Translations under genes and position numbers: made by a program
Part shown: in pieces, positions 1 through 9,994 of the stretch
How the letters are laid out: each line of letters opens with the position of its first letter
Numbering within the stretch: the stretch's first letter is position 1
Source of the DNA: an uncultured Comamonas sp.
GTDB taxonomy: Bacteria; Pseudomonadota; Gammaproteobacteria; Burkholderiales; Burkholderiaceae_C
Reading direction: 5' to 3'
Length of the DNA: 64,000 bases
Assembly: GCA_902175065.1 (NCBI GenBank)
Contig: CABIIJ010000068.1
Span: 1-64,000 of the forward strand
Notes under the pieces: model-generated
Told to the model about the DNA's origin: nothing
Databases searched by the model: none
What the model saw: the letters and a program-made list of their open reading frames with translations, nothing else

Positions 1-59
1 CCCCACCCCTGAACAACCGCTGCCCGGCCCTGCCCGGCAGCCTTTGCGGAGACACCCCG

Positions 60-896
60 ATGGCCCACGCCAGCTTCCCCGTCAGCTTCGAGTTCTTCCC
101 CACCAAAACCGCCGAAGGCGCGGCCAAGCACGTCCAGGTGCGCCAGGCGCTGTACCAGCGCCGCCCGGAGTTCTGTTCCGTCACCTACGGCGCGGGCGGC
201 TCCACCCAGGCAGGCACCTTTGCCCTGGTGCAGGCCATCCAGCAGGAAGGCGTGGCCGCCGCCTCGCACTTCTCCTGCATCGGCGCCACGCGCGAATCCG
301 TGCGCAGCCAGTTGCAACAGCTCAAGGACCTGGGCGTGCGCCGCATCGTCGCCCTGCGCGGCGACCTGCCCAGCGGCTACGGCCTGGGCGGGGAATTTCA
401 ATACGCCAGCGACCTGGTGGCCTTCATCCGCGCCGAATTTGGCGACTGCTTCCACATCGAAGTGGCCGCCTACCCCGAGGTGCATCCCCAGGCCCGCAGC
501 CCCGAGGCCGACCTGCGTGCCTTCGCCGCCAAGGCCCAGGCCGGGGCCGATTCGGCCATCACCCAATACTTTTTCAACGCCGACGCCTACGCCCGGTTTG
601 TGGACGATGCGCAACGCCTGGGGGTGGGTATACCCGTGGTACCGGGTATCATGCCGATCCTCAACGCTTCCCAGCTCATGCGCTTTTCCGATGCGACCGG
701 CGCAGAAATCCCCCGCTGGATCCGCCTGCGGCTGCAAGCCTTCGGCGACGACACGGCCTCGATCCGCGCCTTCGGCCTGGATGTGGTCGCCCGGTTGTGC
801 GAACAACTGCGCTCCCTGGGGGCGCCCGGTTTGCACTTCTATACGATGAACCAAAGTGCCGCCACCCTGGCGCTGTGCGACCGCCTCGGCCTGTAA
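60..896 (+). CDS. metF: methylenetetrahydrofolate reductase [NAD(P)H]
   Basis: ORF 278 aa; SFEFFPTKT N-terminus, YGAGGST, ALRGDLP motifs typical of MetF. Confidence 0.95.
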   Translation: MAHASFPVSFEFFPTKTAEGAAKHVQVRQALYQRRPEFCSVTYGAGGSTQAGTFALVQAIQQEGVAAASHFSCIGATRESVRSQLQQLKDLGVRRIVALRGDLPSGYGLGGEFQYASDLVAFIRAEFGDCFHIEVAAYPEVHPQARSPEADLRAFAAKAQAGADSAITQYFFNADAYARFVDDAQRLGVGIPVVPGIMPILNASQLMRFSDATGAEIPRWIRLRLQAFGDDTASIRAFGLDVVARLCEQLRSLGAPGLHFYTMNQSAATLALCDRLGL

Positions 897-960
897 ACGC
901 AGGCCATCCCCATGCGGTCCCGGCAGTCCTGGCAGCGCTGCCACTGCAAGGACAATCGCA

Positions 961-1577
961 TGGATGGACACCAATCCACCCGCCCCGGCCCGGCACTGCC
1001 CGGCCAGCCAGCCCGGCGGGCACCGCACCGGCCCCGCCTGACCCTGGCCTCCCTGATCGCTGCGGCGCTGGTCACCGGCTGCGCCCCGACGTCCGTGACC
1101 CCGGTGGACACCGGGGCGCATCTGCAAGCGCCCAGCAACCTCACCCTCGTACAGCAACTGCAACGCATGGCCCCGGAGCCGGGCCTGCAGCTGCCCGACC
1201 CCTTGCGGGCGGCACGGCAGGCGATGCAGGATGAAATGGTCGACGAGCAAGGCATCGCCTCCTGGTACGGCCCCGGCTTTCACGGGCGGCGCACCGCCAG
1301 CGGCGAGCGCTTCAACACCCACGACTTCACCGCCGCCCATCCCCGCTACGCTTTCGGCACACGGCTGTGCGTCCTCAGCCGCGATGGCAAGGCCGTGGAA
1401 GTGCGCGTCAACGACCGGGGGCCTTATGCCAAAAACCGCATCATCGACCTGAGCCGCGCCGCTGCCGAAGCGCTGGGCATGACGGACAGCGGCATCCGCC
1501 GCGTCCAGTTGTGGAAGCTGGACGCCGAAGAAACCTGCGCCGACCGCGTGGACGTGCTGGCCACTGCGGCAGAGTAA
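961..1577 (+). CDS. rlpA: septal ring lytic transglycosylase RlpA family lipoprotein
   Basis: ORF with lipobox-like LVTGC and RlpA core ASWYGPGFHGRRTASGERFN...VRVNDRGPY; start at 961 chosen over 912. Confidence 0.9.
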
Positions 1578-1581
1578 CTAC

Positions 1582-1676
1582 AATAAAAAGAGCTGCTACC
1601 GCTAGTATTCATTGGATTTCAGATAAATTATTACCTGAAACCCTTGAAATACCAGCGGTAGCAGCTCTTTTTTTCA
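1582..1676. repeat. double-hairpin palindromic repeat, copy 1 (putative bidirectional terminator)
   Basis: Perfect 19-bp arms AAAAAGAGCTGCTACCGCT (1585-1603) / AGCGGTAGCAGCTCTTTTT (1654-1672), inner TTTCAG..CTGAAA hairpin; between convergent genes. Confidence 0.9.
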
Positions 1677-1692
1677 GAATACGAATGCAGTT

Positions 1693-2583
1693 TCAGCGCC
1701 CTGTGCTCTCCAGGGTAAAGCCCGCATTCTTGTCCTGGCCCAGCAACTGCACCATTTGCGGCAGCGCCTCCTCCAGCGCCGCGTGCAGGGTGAACGGCGG
1801 ATTGATGACGCACATGCCGCTGGCGGGCAGGCCGGGGCGCTTGACCTGCCCGTCGGCCAGCGTCTGCACCTTGCCGGATTTCACCGTCAGCGTGGCGTGC
1901 AGCCAGTTCTTGCCGGCCTTGGCAGCCAGGGCTTTCAGGCGCTTGGGCAGGTCGTGCGCCTCCTGGCGGCCGATGAGGGGATACCAGATCGCGTAGCAGC
2001 CGGTGGCAAAGCGGCGCAGGCTGTCTTCCACCAGAGTGACAACCTTGCCGTAATCGGTCTTGATCTCGTAGCTGGGGTCGCACAGCAGCAGGCCCCGGCG
2101 GTCGGACGGGGGCAGGAATTTCCTGGCCCCGGCAAAGCCGTCCTCGGTCAGCACCTGCACCTGCTTGTTCTCCTGCAATTGCAGCATGTTGCCGGTGAGC
2201 GAGCGGGCGTCCTGCGGCAGCAGCTCGAACAGGCGCAGCCGGTCTTGCGGGCGCAGCAATTGCACCAGCAGCGCCGGCGAGCCGGGGTAGGTGCGCAGCC
2301 GCGATCCGGGGTTGAAGCGCAGCACCATCTCCACATACTCGCGCAGCGCCGGGGCCAGCGTGGCCGGGTCGGCCGCCAGAATGCGGGCAATGCCCTCCAG
2401 CGCCTCGCCGCTGGTGCTGGCGAAGTCGCCGTCCAGCCGGTACAGCCCGGCACCGGCGTGGGTGTCGATCACGCCCAGGGGCGTATCCTTTTGCGCCAGG
2501 TACTGGGCAATGGCAATCAAGGTGGTGTGCTTGAGCACATCGGCATGGTTGCCGGCATGGAAGGCGTGGCGGTAGCTGAACAT
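1693..2583 (-). CDS. rlmJ: 23S rRNA (adenine(2030)-N(6))-methyltransferase
   Basis: MFSYRHAFHAGNHADVLKHT N-terminus, DPSYE motif; start set at MFSYRH rather than the 511-aa ORF start that runs antisense over rplM. Confidence 0.93.
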   Translation of the reverse strand: MFSYRHAFHAGNHADVLKHTTLIAIAQYLAQKDTPLGVIDTHAGAGLYRLDGDFASTSGEALEGIARILAADPATLAPALREYVEMVLRFNPGSRLRTYPGSPALLVQLLRPQDRLRLFELLPQDARSLTGNMLQLQENKQVQVLTEDGFAGARKFLPPSDRRGLLLCDPSYEIKTDYGKVVTLVEDSLRRFATGCYAIWYPLIGRQEAHDLPKRLKALAAKAGKNWLHATLTVKSGKVQTLADGQVKRPGLPASGMCVINPPFTLHAALEEALPQMVQLLGQDKNAGFTLESTGR

Positions 2584-2632
2584 AGGGGCTGCGGTGGGGA
2601 AAGCGGTGGAAAAGTCTGGCGAAATACGGTGC

Positions 2633-2662
2633 TTGGCACGCGCCAGGGTGTTTTTGTATAAT
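2633..2662 (+). promoter_or_regulatory. sigma70-like promoter of rplM-rpsI
   Basis: TTGGCA (2633-2638), 18-bp spacer, TATAAT (2657-2662). Confidence 0.6.
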
Positions 2663-2823
2663 GGCGGGCTTCGTAGCGATTTTATGGACCCCGCGACGAA
2701 GGCCAAACCCCGGGGCAGCAATGCCCCTGGTTTCTTGGTGTTCTGCCTAAGAGGCTTCCTGCACAAGAAGAAGCACCGACCGCAGAAAAGGGTTCGCAAC
2801 CTTTGTTTTAAAGAGAAAACCTC

Positions 2824-3252
2824 ATGTCTACATTCAGCGCAAAACCCGCTGAGGTGCAACACGAGTGGTTTGTGATCGACGCCACCGACAAGGTGCTCGG
2901 CCGGGTCGCCAGCGAAGTGGCCCTGCGTCTGCGCGGCAAGCACAAAGCCATTTACACGCCTCACGTCGATACCGGTGACTACATTGTTGTGATCAACGCT
3001 GCCAAGCTCAAAGTGACCGGCACCAAGAACACCGACAAGATCTACTACCGCCACTCGGGCTTCCCCGGCGGCATCACGGCCACCAACTTCCGTGACCTGC
3101 AAGCCAAGTTCCCCGGCCGCGCCCTGGAAAAAGCCGTCAAGGGCATGTTGCCCAAAGGCCCCCTGGGTTACGCCATGATCAAAAAACTCAAGGTCTACGG
3201 CGGTGCTGAGCATCCCCATAGCGCCCAACAGCCCAAAGTGCTGGATATCTAA
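2824..3252 (+). CDS. rplM: 50S ribosomal protein L13
   Basis: 142 aa, [38 protein letters not shown]. Confidence 0.98.
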   Translation: MSTFSAKPAEVQHEWFVIDATDKVLGRVASEVALRLRGKHKAIYTPHVDTGDYIVVINAAKLKVTGTKNTDKIYYRHSGFPGGITATNFRDLQAKFPGRALEKAVKGMLPKGPLGYAMIKKLKVYGGAEHPHSAQQPKVLDI

Positions 3253-3263
3253 GGAGTCTTGAG

Positions 3264-3656
3264 ATGATTGGTGAATGGAACAACGGCACAGGCCGTCGCA
3301 AGTCCAGCGTCGCTCGCGTCTTCCTGAAAAAAGGCAGCGGCAAAATTACCGTGAACGGCAAGGACATCCAGGAATACTTCGGTCGTGAAACTTCCATCAT
3401 GATTGCCAAGCAGCCCCTGGTGCTGACGGACAACGTGGAAGTTTTCGACATCCAGATCAACGTGCGCGGCGGCGGCGAATCCGGCCAGGCCGGTGCAGCC
3501 CGCCACGGCATCACCCGCGCCCTGATCGACTACGACGCAGGCCTGAAGCCGGTACTGAGCCAGGCTGGCTTCGTCACCCGCGACGCCCGCGAAGTGGAAC
3601 GTAAAAAGGTCGGTCTGCGTTCCGCACGCCGCGCCAAGCAGTTCTCCAAGCGTTAA
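3264..3656 (+). CDS. rpsI: 30S ribosomal protein S9
   Basis: 130 aa, [27 protein letters not shown]-terminal [11 protein letters not shown]. Confidence 0.98.
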   Translation: MIGEWNNGTGRRKSSVARVFLKKGSGKITVNGKDIQEYFGRETSIMIAKQPLVLTDNVEVFDIQINVRGGGESGQAGAARHGITRALIDYDAGLKPVLSQAGFVTRDAREVERKKVGLRSARRAKQFSKR

Positions 3657-3679
3657 TCGCGCGACGCAGTTCCTGCTTC

Positions 3680-3712
3680 AAAAAACCGCCTCCCTGCGAG
3701 GCGGTTTTTTTC
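3680..3712 (+). terminator. Rho-independent terminator downstream of rpsI
   Basis: AAAAAACCGCCTCCCTGCGAGGCGGTTTTTTT: GC stem followed by T-run. Confidence 0.85.
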
Positions 3713-3785
3713 TGCCCGGCCCTTGCGCGGCGGCGCTGCGCTACCATCTGGCCCCTTTGCATTCTTTCTTTTGGGAGCATCCCGT

Positions 3786-4136
3786 ATGAGCACCGAGGCC
3801 GACCTGCCCGAGCCGATTATTTTTACCGAGAGCGCCGCTGCCAAGGTGGCCGACCTGATTGCGGAAGAAGGCAACCCCGAACTGAAGCTGCGCGTGTTCG
3901 TGCAAGGCGGCGGCTGCTCGGGCTTCCAGTACGGCTTCACCTTCGAGGAAGAAACCAACGAGGACGATACCGTGATGACGAAGAACGGCGTCTCCCTGCT
4001 CATCGATGCCATGAGCTACCAGTACCTGGTGGGCGCCGAGATCGACTACAAGGAAGACCTGCAGGGGGCACAGTTCGTCATCCGCAACCCGAATGCCGAA
4101 ACCACCTGCGGCTGCGGCTCCAGCTTCTCGGCCTGA
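3786..4136 (+). CDS. erpA: iron-sulfur cluster insertion protein ErpA
   Basis: 116 aa A-type carrier; [17 protein letters not shown] and C-terminal TTCGCGSSF. Confidence 0.93.
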   Translation: MSTEADLPEPIIFTESAAAKVADLIAEEGNPELKLRVFVQGGGCSGFQYGFTFEEETNEDDTVMTKNGVSLLIDAMSYQYLVGAEIDYKEDLQGAQFVIRNPNAETTCGCGSSFSA

Positions 4137-4156
4137 ATCCCTGGTGGTTCCACAAC

Positions 4157-4248
4157 AATAAAAAGAGCTGCTTGCGCTTGATAGCATTGAATTTCAGGGT
4201 GATTAATCCCTGAAATCATTGCAATATCAGCGCAAGCAGCTCTTTTTT
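4157..4248. repeat. double-hairpin palindromic repeat, copy 2
   Basis: Perfect 19-bp arms AAAAAGAGCTGCTTGCGCT (4160-4178) / AGCGCAAGCAGCTCTTTTT (4229-4247); inner TTTCAGGG/CCCTGAAA. Confidence 0.9.
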
Positions 4249-5398
4249 ATGCAGCGTAAATCGCCCCCAGCACCCGTGGCCCGGCCGCGCCGGTCACGGC
4301 GGGCAGGTTCCCCGCCCGCCCCAGCAGGCACTGGCGGGCCAGCCAGGCAAAGGCCGCCGCCTCCACCTGCAACGGGGGCAGGCCCCGGCTGCCGGTAGCA
4401 ACCACTTCCAGTTGCGGCAGGCGCTGCTGCAACTGGGCCATCAAGGCCGCATTCAGCGCCCCGCCGCCGCACACCAGCAGGGTGCAGGCCTGCTGGGCAA
4501 AAGGCCGCAGGCTGTCCGCACACGCCTGGGCGGTAAAGGCGGTCAGCGTGGCCTGCACGTCCACAGGCGCGGCGGCAGAAAAGCCGTCCAACTGCTGCAC
4601 CAGCCAGGCCCAGTGAAACAGATCCCGCCCGGTGCTTTTCGGCGGCGGCTGCTGCAGGAAAGGCTCGCGCAGCAATTGCGCCAGCAGCGGCGCCAGCACC
4701 TGGCCGGTGGCCGCCCAGGCGCCATCGGCATCGTAGGGCTGGCCGGTGTGGCGCTGGCACCAGGCATCCAGCAGGGCATTGCCCGGCCCGCAATCCCAAC
4801 CCGTCACCGGCGCAGCGCTGCCCGGGGGCGGCAGTACGCTGACGTTGGCAATGCCGCCGATGTTCAGCACCAGCCCCACGTCCTGCCCCTGCGGCGCAAA
4901 CACCTGCTGGTGAAACGCAGGCACCAGGGGGGCGCCCTGCCCGCCTGCTGCCACGTCCCGGCTGCGCAGGTCGGCCACGACGGTGATGCCGGTGCGCTCG
5001 GCCAGCAGCGCGGGGTTGAGCAACTGCACGGTGTAGCCGACGCCATCGTGCAGCCCCGGCTGGTGGCGCACCGTCTGGCCATGGGCGCCGATGGCCGCAA
5101 TCGCCCGGGCCGCCATGCCGCTGTCGGCCAGCAGTTGCTGCACCACCTGGGCGTACTCCTGGCTCAAGGCATTGCCGGCCAGTGCGGCGCGGTGCAGTTC
5201 ATCGTCGCCACGGCGGCTGTTGAGCGCCAGCAGTTCGGAGCGCAACGCCGGGGGCATGGGGCGGCTGGCATGGGCCAGCACCTGCAAGGCAGCCGCATCC
5301 GGCGCCGCCGGGAATCGGGCCAGGACGCCATCCACGCCGTCCAGCGAGGTGCCGGACATCAGGCCGATGAAGCAAGGGGAAAGAGACTCGGTAGACAT
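4247..5398 (-). CDS. anmK: anhydro-N-acetylmuramic acid kinase
   Basis: FIGLMSGTSLDGVDGVLA, NIGGIANVS, GWDCGPGNALLDAW motifs. Confidence 0.95.
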   Translation of the reverse strand: MSTESLSPCFIGLMSGTSLDGVDGVLARFPAAPDAAALQVLAHASRPMPPALRSELLALNSRRGDDELHRAALAGNALSQEYAQVVQQLLADSGMAARAIAAIGAHGQTVRHQPGLHDGVGYTVQLLNPALLAERTGITVVADLRSRDVAAGGQGAPLVPAFHQQVFAPQGQDVGLVLNIGGIANVSVLPPPGSAAPVTGWDCGPGNALLDAWCQRHTGQPYDADGAWAATGQVLAPLLAQLLREPFLQQPPPKSTGRDLFHWAWLVQQLDGFSAAAPVDVQATLTAFTAQACADSLRPFAQQACTLLVCGGGALNAALMAQLQQRLPQLEVVATGSRGLPPLQVEAAAFAWLARQCLLGRAGNLPAVTGAAGPRVLGAIYAA

Positions 5399-5466
5399 AG
5401 AGGCAGCAGATACGACAAGAGCCTCGGACGAGGCTCTTGCAGGAGGGAAAAAAGCGCTGTTGCCGT

Positions 5467-6924
5467 TTACTGTACTGTAGTGTTGTAGACCAGTGCGGCA
5501 GAGGCCAGCAGGTCGCGCATCTGGCCGGCCTGGACGCGGAAGGCCTGCTTGACCTTTTCCGAAATCGGGTTGGCAGCGCTGCCCGCGACGATGGTCTGCG
5601 GGTCCTGGTGCTGGCCATTGACGCGGAATTCGAAGTGCAGGTGAGGGCCGGTAGACCAGCCGGTGGAACCGACGGCGCCGATGCCGTCGCCTTGCTCCAG
5701 GCGCTGGCCTTTCTGCACGTCGATGCGGCTCAGGTGGCCGTAGACGGTGACGTGGCTGGCATTGGAGTGCTTGACGTAGACCACGTTGCCGAAGCCGTTC
5801 TGCCAGCCGGCAAATTCCACCACGCCATCGCCCACGGTACGCACCTTGGTGCCGGTGGGGGCGGCGTAGTCGGTGCCCAGGTGCTTGCGCCAGGTCTTCA
5901 GGATCGGGTGGAAGCGGTTGCTGAAATTGCTGCTGATGCGGGTGAACTCCAGCGGCGCCTGCAGGTAGGCGCGGCGCAGGCTGGAGCCGTCCATGGCGTA
6001 GTAGGAGCCGCGCTGGCCGGGTTCCTTGAACCACATCGCCTCGTAGGTCTTGCCCCGGTTGATGAACTGGGCCGACAGGATGCGGTTGGAGCGCAGCAGC
6101 TCGCCATCGGCTTCCAGGGTTTCGTAGACGAAGGTGAAACGGTCGCCCTTGAACAGGCGGTGGAAATTGATGTCCGGGAAGATGTCGGCGATCTGCGTGG
6201 CCACATGGTCGGGAATGCCGGCCGCATCGGTCGCCGCAAACAAGGTGCTGCGGATGACGCCGCCCGCCATGCGCGTGCGCACTTCCAGCGGGGCGCTGTC
6301 GATGACCACGTCGAAGGAACCTTCGGCGTTGCGCTGCAGCGTCAGGCGCTGGAAGTCGGTATTGTTGCCCTCCACCACCCAGCGCACGATGAGCTTTTCC
6401 AGCTGGTGGTCATTGCCGGCCTGCGCCGTGACCAGGCGGCCCGTGCGCCCCAGGACGTTTTCGCTGGCCAGGGTGTTGCTGCGCAGGAAGCTGACGGCTT
6501 GCGGATCGGCAATGCCCAGGCGCTGCAGCAGCGACTCGGCGGTGTCGGTATTGCGCGTGTATTCGCTGCGGTAGAGGGAAAAACGGGTCTCGTCCGTCAG
6601 CTCGGCCAACGTGCTGCCATGCACCAGCGATTCCACCGGGGTGATGACGGTGTGGATGGGCAGGCTATCGGCATCCGGGCCGAGCGAGGCCACGGCAAAG
6701 GCCCCGCCGCCGGCGGTCAGCAGAAGACCGGCGATGGCGGCCGTGATGCGTTTGGGGTGGCGTTGGAGAGACTGAGCCAGTCGTGCGAGCAAAGCGTTGC
6801 CGGCAGAAAAAAAGCGGGTAGTCAAAACGGGCTTCCAGTCAGGGAAAAAGCGGGAGAGGGAAACGCGAAGGTGTGCCAGGGCATTGTGCAAACGGGTAAA
6901 ACCCAAGGCTTTGCACTGGATCAA
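5467..6924 (-). CDS. M23 family metallopeptidase (LytM domain)
   Basis: HLGTDYAAPTGTKV...VTVYGHLSRI...GSTGWSTGPHLHFEFRVNG; N-terminal TM. Confidence 0.92.
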   Translation of the reverse strand: MIQCKALGFTRLHNALAHLRVSLSRFFPDWKPVLTTRFFSAGNALLARLAQSLQRHPKRITAAIAGLLLTAGGGAFAVASLGPDADSLPIHTVITPVESLVHGSTLAELTDETRFSLYRSEYTRNTDTAESLLQRLGIADPQAVSFLRSNTLASENVLGRTGRLVTAQAGNDHQLEKLIVRWVVEGNNTDFQRLTLQRNAEGSFDVVIDSAPLEVRTRMAGGVIRSTLFAATDAAGIPDHVATQIADIFPDINFHRLFKGDRFTFVYETLEADGELLRSNRILSAQFINRGKTYEAMWFKEPGQRGSYYAMDGSSLRRAYLQAPLEFTRISSNFSNRFHPILKTWRKHLGTDYAAPTGTKVRTVGDGVVEFAGWQNGFGNVVYVKHSNASHVTVYGHLSRIDVQKGQRLEQGDGIGAVGSTGWSTGPHLHFEFRVNGQHQDPQTIVAGSAANPISEKVKQAFRVQAGQMRDLLASAALVYNTTVQ

Positions 6925-7017
6925 AAAATAGGCTGACTAAAATCAGCCCTCGACGCCCTTGGCAAAAACCGGGCAATTATACCCAGCTCATTCCCTCTTG
7001 CGCTAGAAAAAACCCTT

Positions 7018-8256
7018 ATGAATCAAGCCGCTGTTACGAATTCTGACCATCTTGTGACCGATGCCGTGCGGCAGGCTTTGGCCGTGACCCTGCGCGGGGT
7101 CGATGAACTGCTGCCCCAGGACGAATGGGTGAAGAAACTGGCCCGCGCCGAAGCCACGGGCACGCCCCTGCGCATCAAGCTGGGGCTGGATCCCACCGCG
7201 CCGGACATCCACCTGGGCCACACCGTGGTGCTGAACAAGATGCGCCAGTTGCAGGACCTGGGGCACACGGTGATTTTTTTGATCGGCGACTTCACCACGC
7301 TGATCGGCGACCCCTCCGGGCGCAACAGCACCCGCCCGCCGCTGACGGCCGAGCAGATCAAGGCCAACGCCGAGACGTACTACACCCAGGCGGCCAAGGT
7401 GCTCGACCCTGCCCGGACCGAGGTGCGCTACAACAGCGAGTGGAGCGACGCCCTGGGCGCACGCGGCATGATCGAGCTGGCGGCCAAATACACCGTGGCC
7501 CGCATGATGGAACGCAACGACTTCCACCAGCGCTTTACCGAGGGCAATTCGATCAGCCTGCACGAATTTCTGTACCCGCTGCTGCAAGGCAATGACTCGG
7601 TGGCGCTCAAGGCCGACCTGGAGCTGGGCGGCACCGATCAGAAGTTCAACCTGATGATGGGCCGCCACTTGCAGCAGGAATACGGGCAGGAGCCGCAGTG
7701 CGTGCTCACCATGCCGCTGCTGGTGGGGCTGGACGGCGTGCACAAGATGTCCAAGTCCAAGAACAACTACGTGGGCATTACGGACGATGCGAACACCATG
7801 TTCGCCAAGATCCTGTCGATTTCCGACGACCTGATGTGGGACTGGTACACCCTGCTGTCGTTCAGGAGCCTGGACGACATCGCCGCACTGAAGGCGGAGA
7901 TCGCCGCCGGGCGCAACCCCAAGGATGCCAAGGTGCTGCTGGCCAAGGAAATCACCACGCGCTTTCACAATGCTGCTGCAGCCGATGCGGCCGAACAGGA
8001 CTTCATCAACCGCAGCAAGGGCGGCATTCCCGAGGACATCCCGGAGATCGCCATCGGCGGCGCACCGCTGGGCATCGGCGCCTTGCTCAAGCAGGCGAAT
8101 CTGGCCCCCTCCACCAGCGAGGCCAACCGCCTGATCGACGGCGGCGGCGTGCGCATCGACGGCAGCGTGGTCAGCGACAAGGGCCTGAAGCTGGACGCGG
8201 GCAGCTTCGTGCTGCAAGTGGGCAAGCGCAAGTTTGCGCGGGTGACGCTGGGCTAA
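7018..8256 (+). CDS. tyrS: tyrosine--tRNA ligase
   Basis: 412 aa; HLGH and KMSKSK signatures, C-terminal S4-like domain. Confidence 0.96.
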   Translation: MNQAAVTNSDHLVTDAVRQALAVTLRGVDELLPQDEWVKKLARAEATGTPLRIKLGLDPTAPDIHLGHTVVLNKMRQLQDLGHTVIFLIGDFTTLIGDPSGRNSTRPPLTAEQIKANAETYYTQAAKVLDPARTEVRYNSEWSDALGARGMIELAAKYTVARMMERNDFHQRFTEGNSISLHEFLYPLLQGNDSVALKADLELGGTDQKFNLMMGRHLQQEYGQEPQCVLTMPLLVGLDGVHKMSKSKNNYVGITDDANTMFAKILSISDDLMWDWYTLLSFRSLDDIAALKAEIAAGRNPKDAKVLLAKEITTRFHNAAAADAAEQDFINRSKGGIPEDIPEIAIGGAPLGIGALLKQANLAPSTSEANRLIDGGGVRIDGSVVSDKGLKLDAGSFVLQVGKRKFARVTLG

Positions 8257-8418
8257 GAACCTGTTTACGATCTCCGCGCGGGTGTGCAGTCGCGGCCTCG
8301 GGCGCTCTGCGGCGTTACAAATCCTCGCCATAGCACCGCTATGGCTGCGGTTTGCGCCTTGCAGCCCATCCCGATCCGCATCCCGCCCCCCCTCGCGCCG
8401 AGATCGTAAACAGGTTCT
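8256..8418. repeat. 163-bp element with 19-bp perfect terminal inverted repeats
   Basis: AGAACCTGTTTACGATCTC (8256-8274) / GAGATCGTAAACAGGTTCT (8400-8418), inner CCATAGCACCGCTATGG palindrome. Confidence 0.85.
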
Positions 8419-8434
8419 GAGAACCTGCATCTTC

Positions 8435-8528
8435 AAAAACAAGAGCTGTCTCCGCTTCTTATTACTGGATTTCAAGGTGTTTCCAATCTGAAATCCTTGT
8501 TTAACCAGCGGTAGAAGCTACTTTTTAT
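8435..8528. repeat. double-hairpin palindromic repeat, copy 3 (degenerate)
   Basis: AAGAGCTGTCTCCGCTT...GGATTTCA...TGAAATCC...CCAGCGGTAGAAGCTACTTTTT. Confidence 0.75.
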
Positions 8529-8549
8529 ATATTCTTGGTGGAGTCTGGT

Positions 8550-9989
8550 ATGTCTGCAAACGCATGGCCTCTCGATATCGTCATCATGGCCGCCGGCAAG
8601 GGCACGCGCATGAAAAGCCGCACGCCCAAGGTGCTGCAAAAGCTCGCTGGCCGCCCATTGCTGGGCCATGTGCTGGCCACCGCCGGGCAGTTGCAGGCGC
8701 GTTCGGCAGTGGTGATTACCGGGCACGGCGCTGCTGAAGTGGAAGCTGCCACTGCCGGTTCAGCCAGCGTTTCGGGCCGGTTCGACTTGAAATTCGTGCG
8801 CCAGGAGCCGCAACTGGGCACCGGCCATGCCGTGCAGCAGGCGCTGCCGGTGCTGGCCGACGATGGCGTGGTGGTGGTGCTCTCCGGCGACGTGCCGCTG
8901 ACCCAGGCCGCCACCTTGCAGGCGCTGGTCGCTGCGGCGGGGGGCGACCGGCTGGCGCTGCTGACCGTGCGCCTGCCCGACCCCACGGGCTATGGCCGCA
9001 TCGTGCGGGATACAACTGGTGGCGTGCAGCGCATCGTCGAGCACAAGGACGCCAGCGCCGCCGAGCGGGCCATCGACGAGGTCTACAGCGGCATCATGGC
9101 CGTGCCCGCCCGCCTGCTGCGCCCCTGGCTGGAGGGGCTGACCTGCGACAACGCCCAGGGCGAGTATTACCTGACCGACGTGGTCGGCATGGCCGTGGCC
9201 CAGGGCGTACCCGTGGCCGCGCACTGCATTGCCGATGCCGTGCAGGTGGCCGGGGTAAACAGCCCGCAGCAACTGGCCGAGCTGGAACGCGCCCACCAGT
9301 TGCGCCAAGCGCAAGCGCTGATGGAGCAGGGCGTGCGCCTGGCCGACCCGGCCCGCTTCGACCTGCGTGACCACGCCAGCGGCACGCCCGCGCAACTGCG
9401 CTGCGGGCAGGACGTGGAGATTGACCTGGGCTGCATCTTCACCGGGCAGGTGGAGATTGGCGCCGGCGCCCGCATCGGCGCCTACTGCCACATCAGCAAT
9501 GCCATGATTGCCGCCGATGCCGTTATCCACCCCTTTACCCATATCGATGGCGAGGCTGCCGGTGCCAGCGTGGGCACTGGCGCATTGATTGGCCCGTTCG
9601 CCCGCCTGCGCCCGGGGGCGCAACTGGGGGCCGAGGTGCACATCGGCAACTTCGTCGAAGTGAAAAATTCCACCCTGGCCGCCGGGGCCAAGGCCAACCA
9701 TCTGGCCTACCTGGGCGATGCCACGGTGGGCGAGCGCGTCAATTACGGCGCAGGCAGCATCACCGCCAACTACGACGGCGCGAACAAGCACCGCACGGTG
9801 ATCGAGGCCGATGTCCACATCGGCAGCAACTGCGTGCTGGTGGCCCCGGTGACGATCGGCGCGGGCGGCACGGTCGGCGGCGGCTCGACCATCACCAAGA
9901 GCACGCCCGCACAGTCCCTGGCCGTGGCGCGGGGCAAGCAGGTCGTGAAAGAAAACTGGCACCGCCCGGCCAAGCTGCCCAAGGCATAA
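8550..9989 (+). CDS. glmU: bifunctional UDP-N-acetylglucosamine diphosphorylase/glucosamine-1-phosphate N-acetyltransferase
   Basis: IVIMAAGKGTRMKSRTPKVLQKLAGRPLLGHVL; C-terminal left-handed beta-helix hexapeptides. Confidence 0.96.
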   Translation: MSANAWPLDIVIMAAGKGTRMKSRTPKVLQKLAGRPLLGHVLATAGQLQARSAVVITGHGAAEVEAATAGSASVSGRFDLKFVRQEPQLGTGHAVQQALPVLADDGVVVVLSGDVPLTQAATLQALVAAAGGDRLALLTVRLPDPTGYGRIVRDTTGGVQRIVEHKDASAAERAIDEVYSGIMAVPARLLRPWLEGLTCDNAQGEYYLTDVVGMAVAQGVPVAAHCIADAVQVAGVNSPQQLAELERAHQLRQAQALMEQGVRLADPARFDLRDHASGTPAQLRCGQDVEIDLGCIFTGQVEIGAGARIGAYCHISNAMIAADAVIHPFTHIDGEAAGASVGTGALIGPFARLRPGAQLGAEVHIGNFVEVKNSTLAAGAKANHLAYLGDATVGERVNYGAGSITANYDGANKHRTVIEADVHIGSNCVLVAPVTIGAGGTVGGGSTITKSTPAQSLAVARGKQVVKENWHRPAKLPKA

Positions 9990-9994
9990 CCGCC

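Noticed and set aside
1693-3228. 511-aa ORF as the full RlmJ length
   Set aside because: The N-terminal ~210 aa is antisense to rplM and its leader; the true start is MFSYRHAFH at 2583
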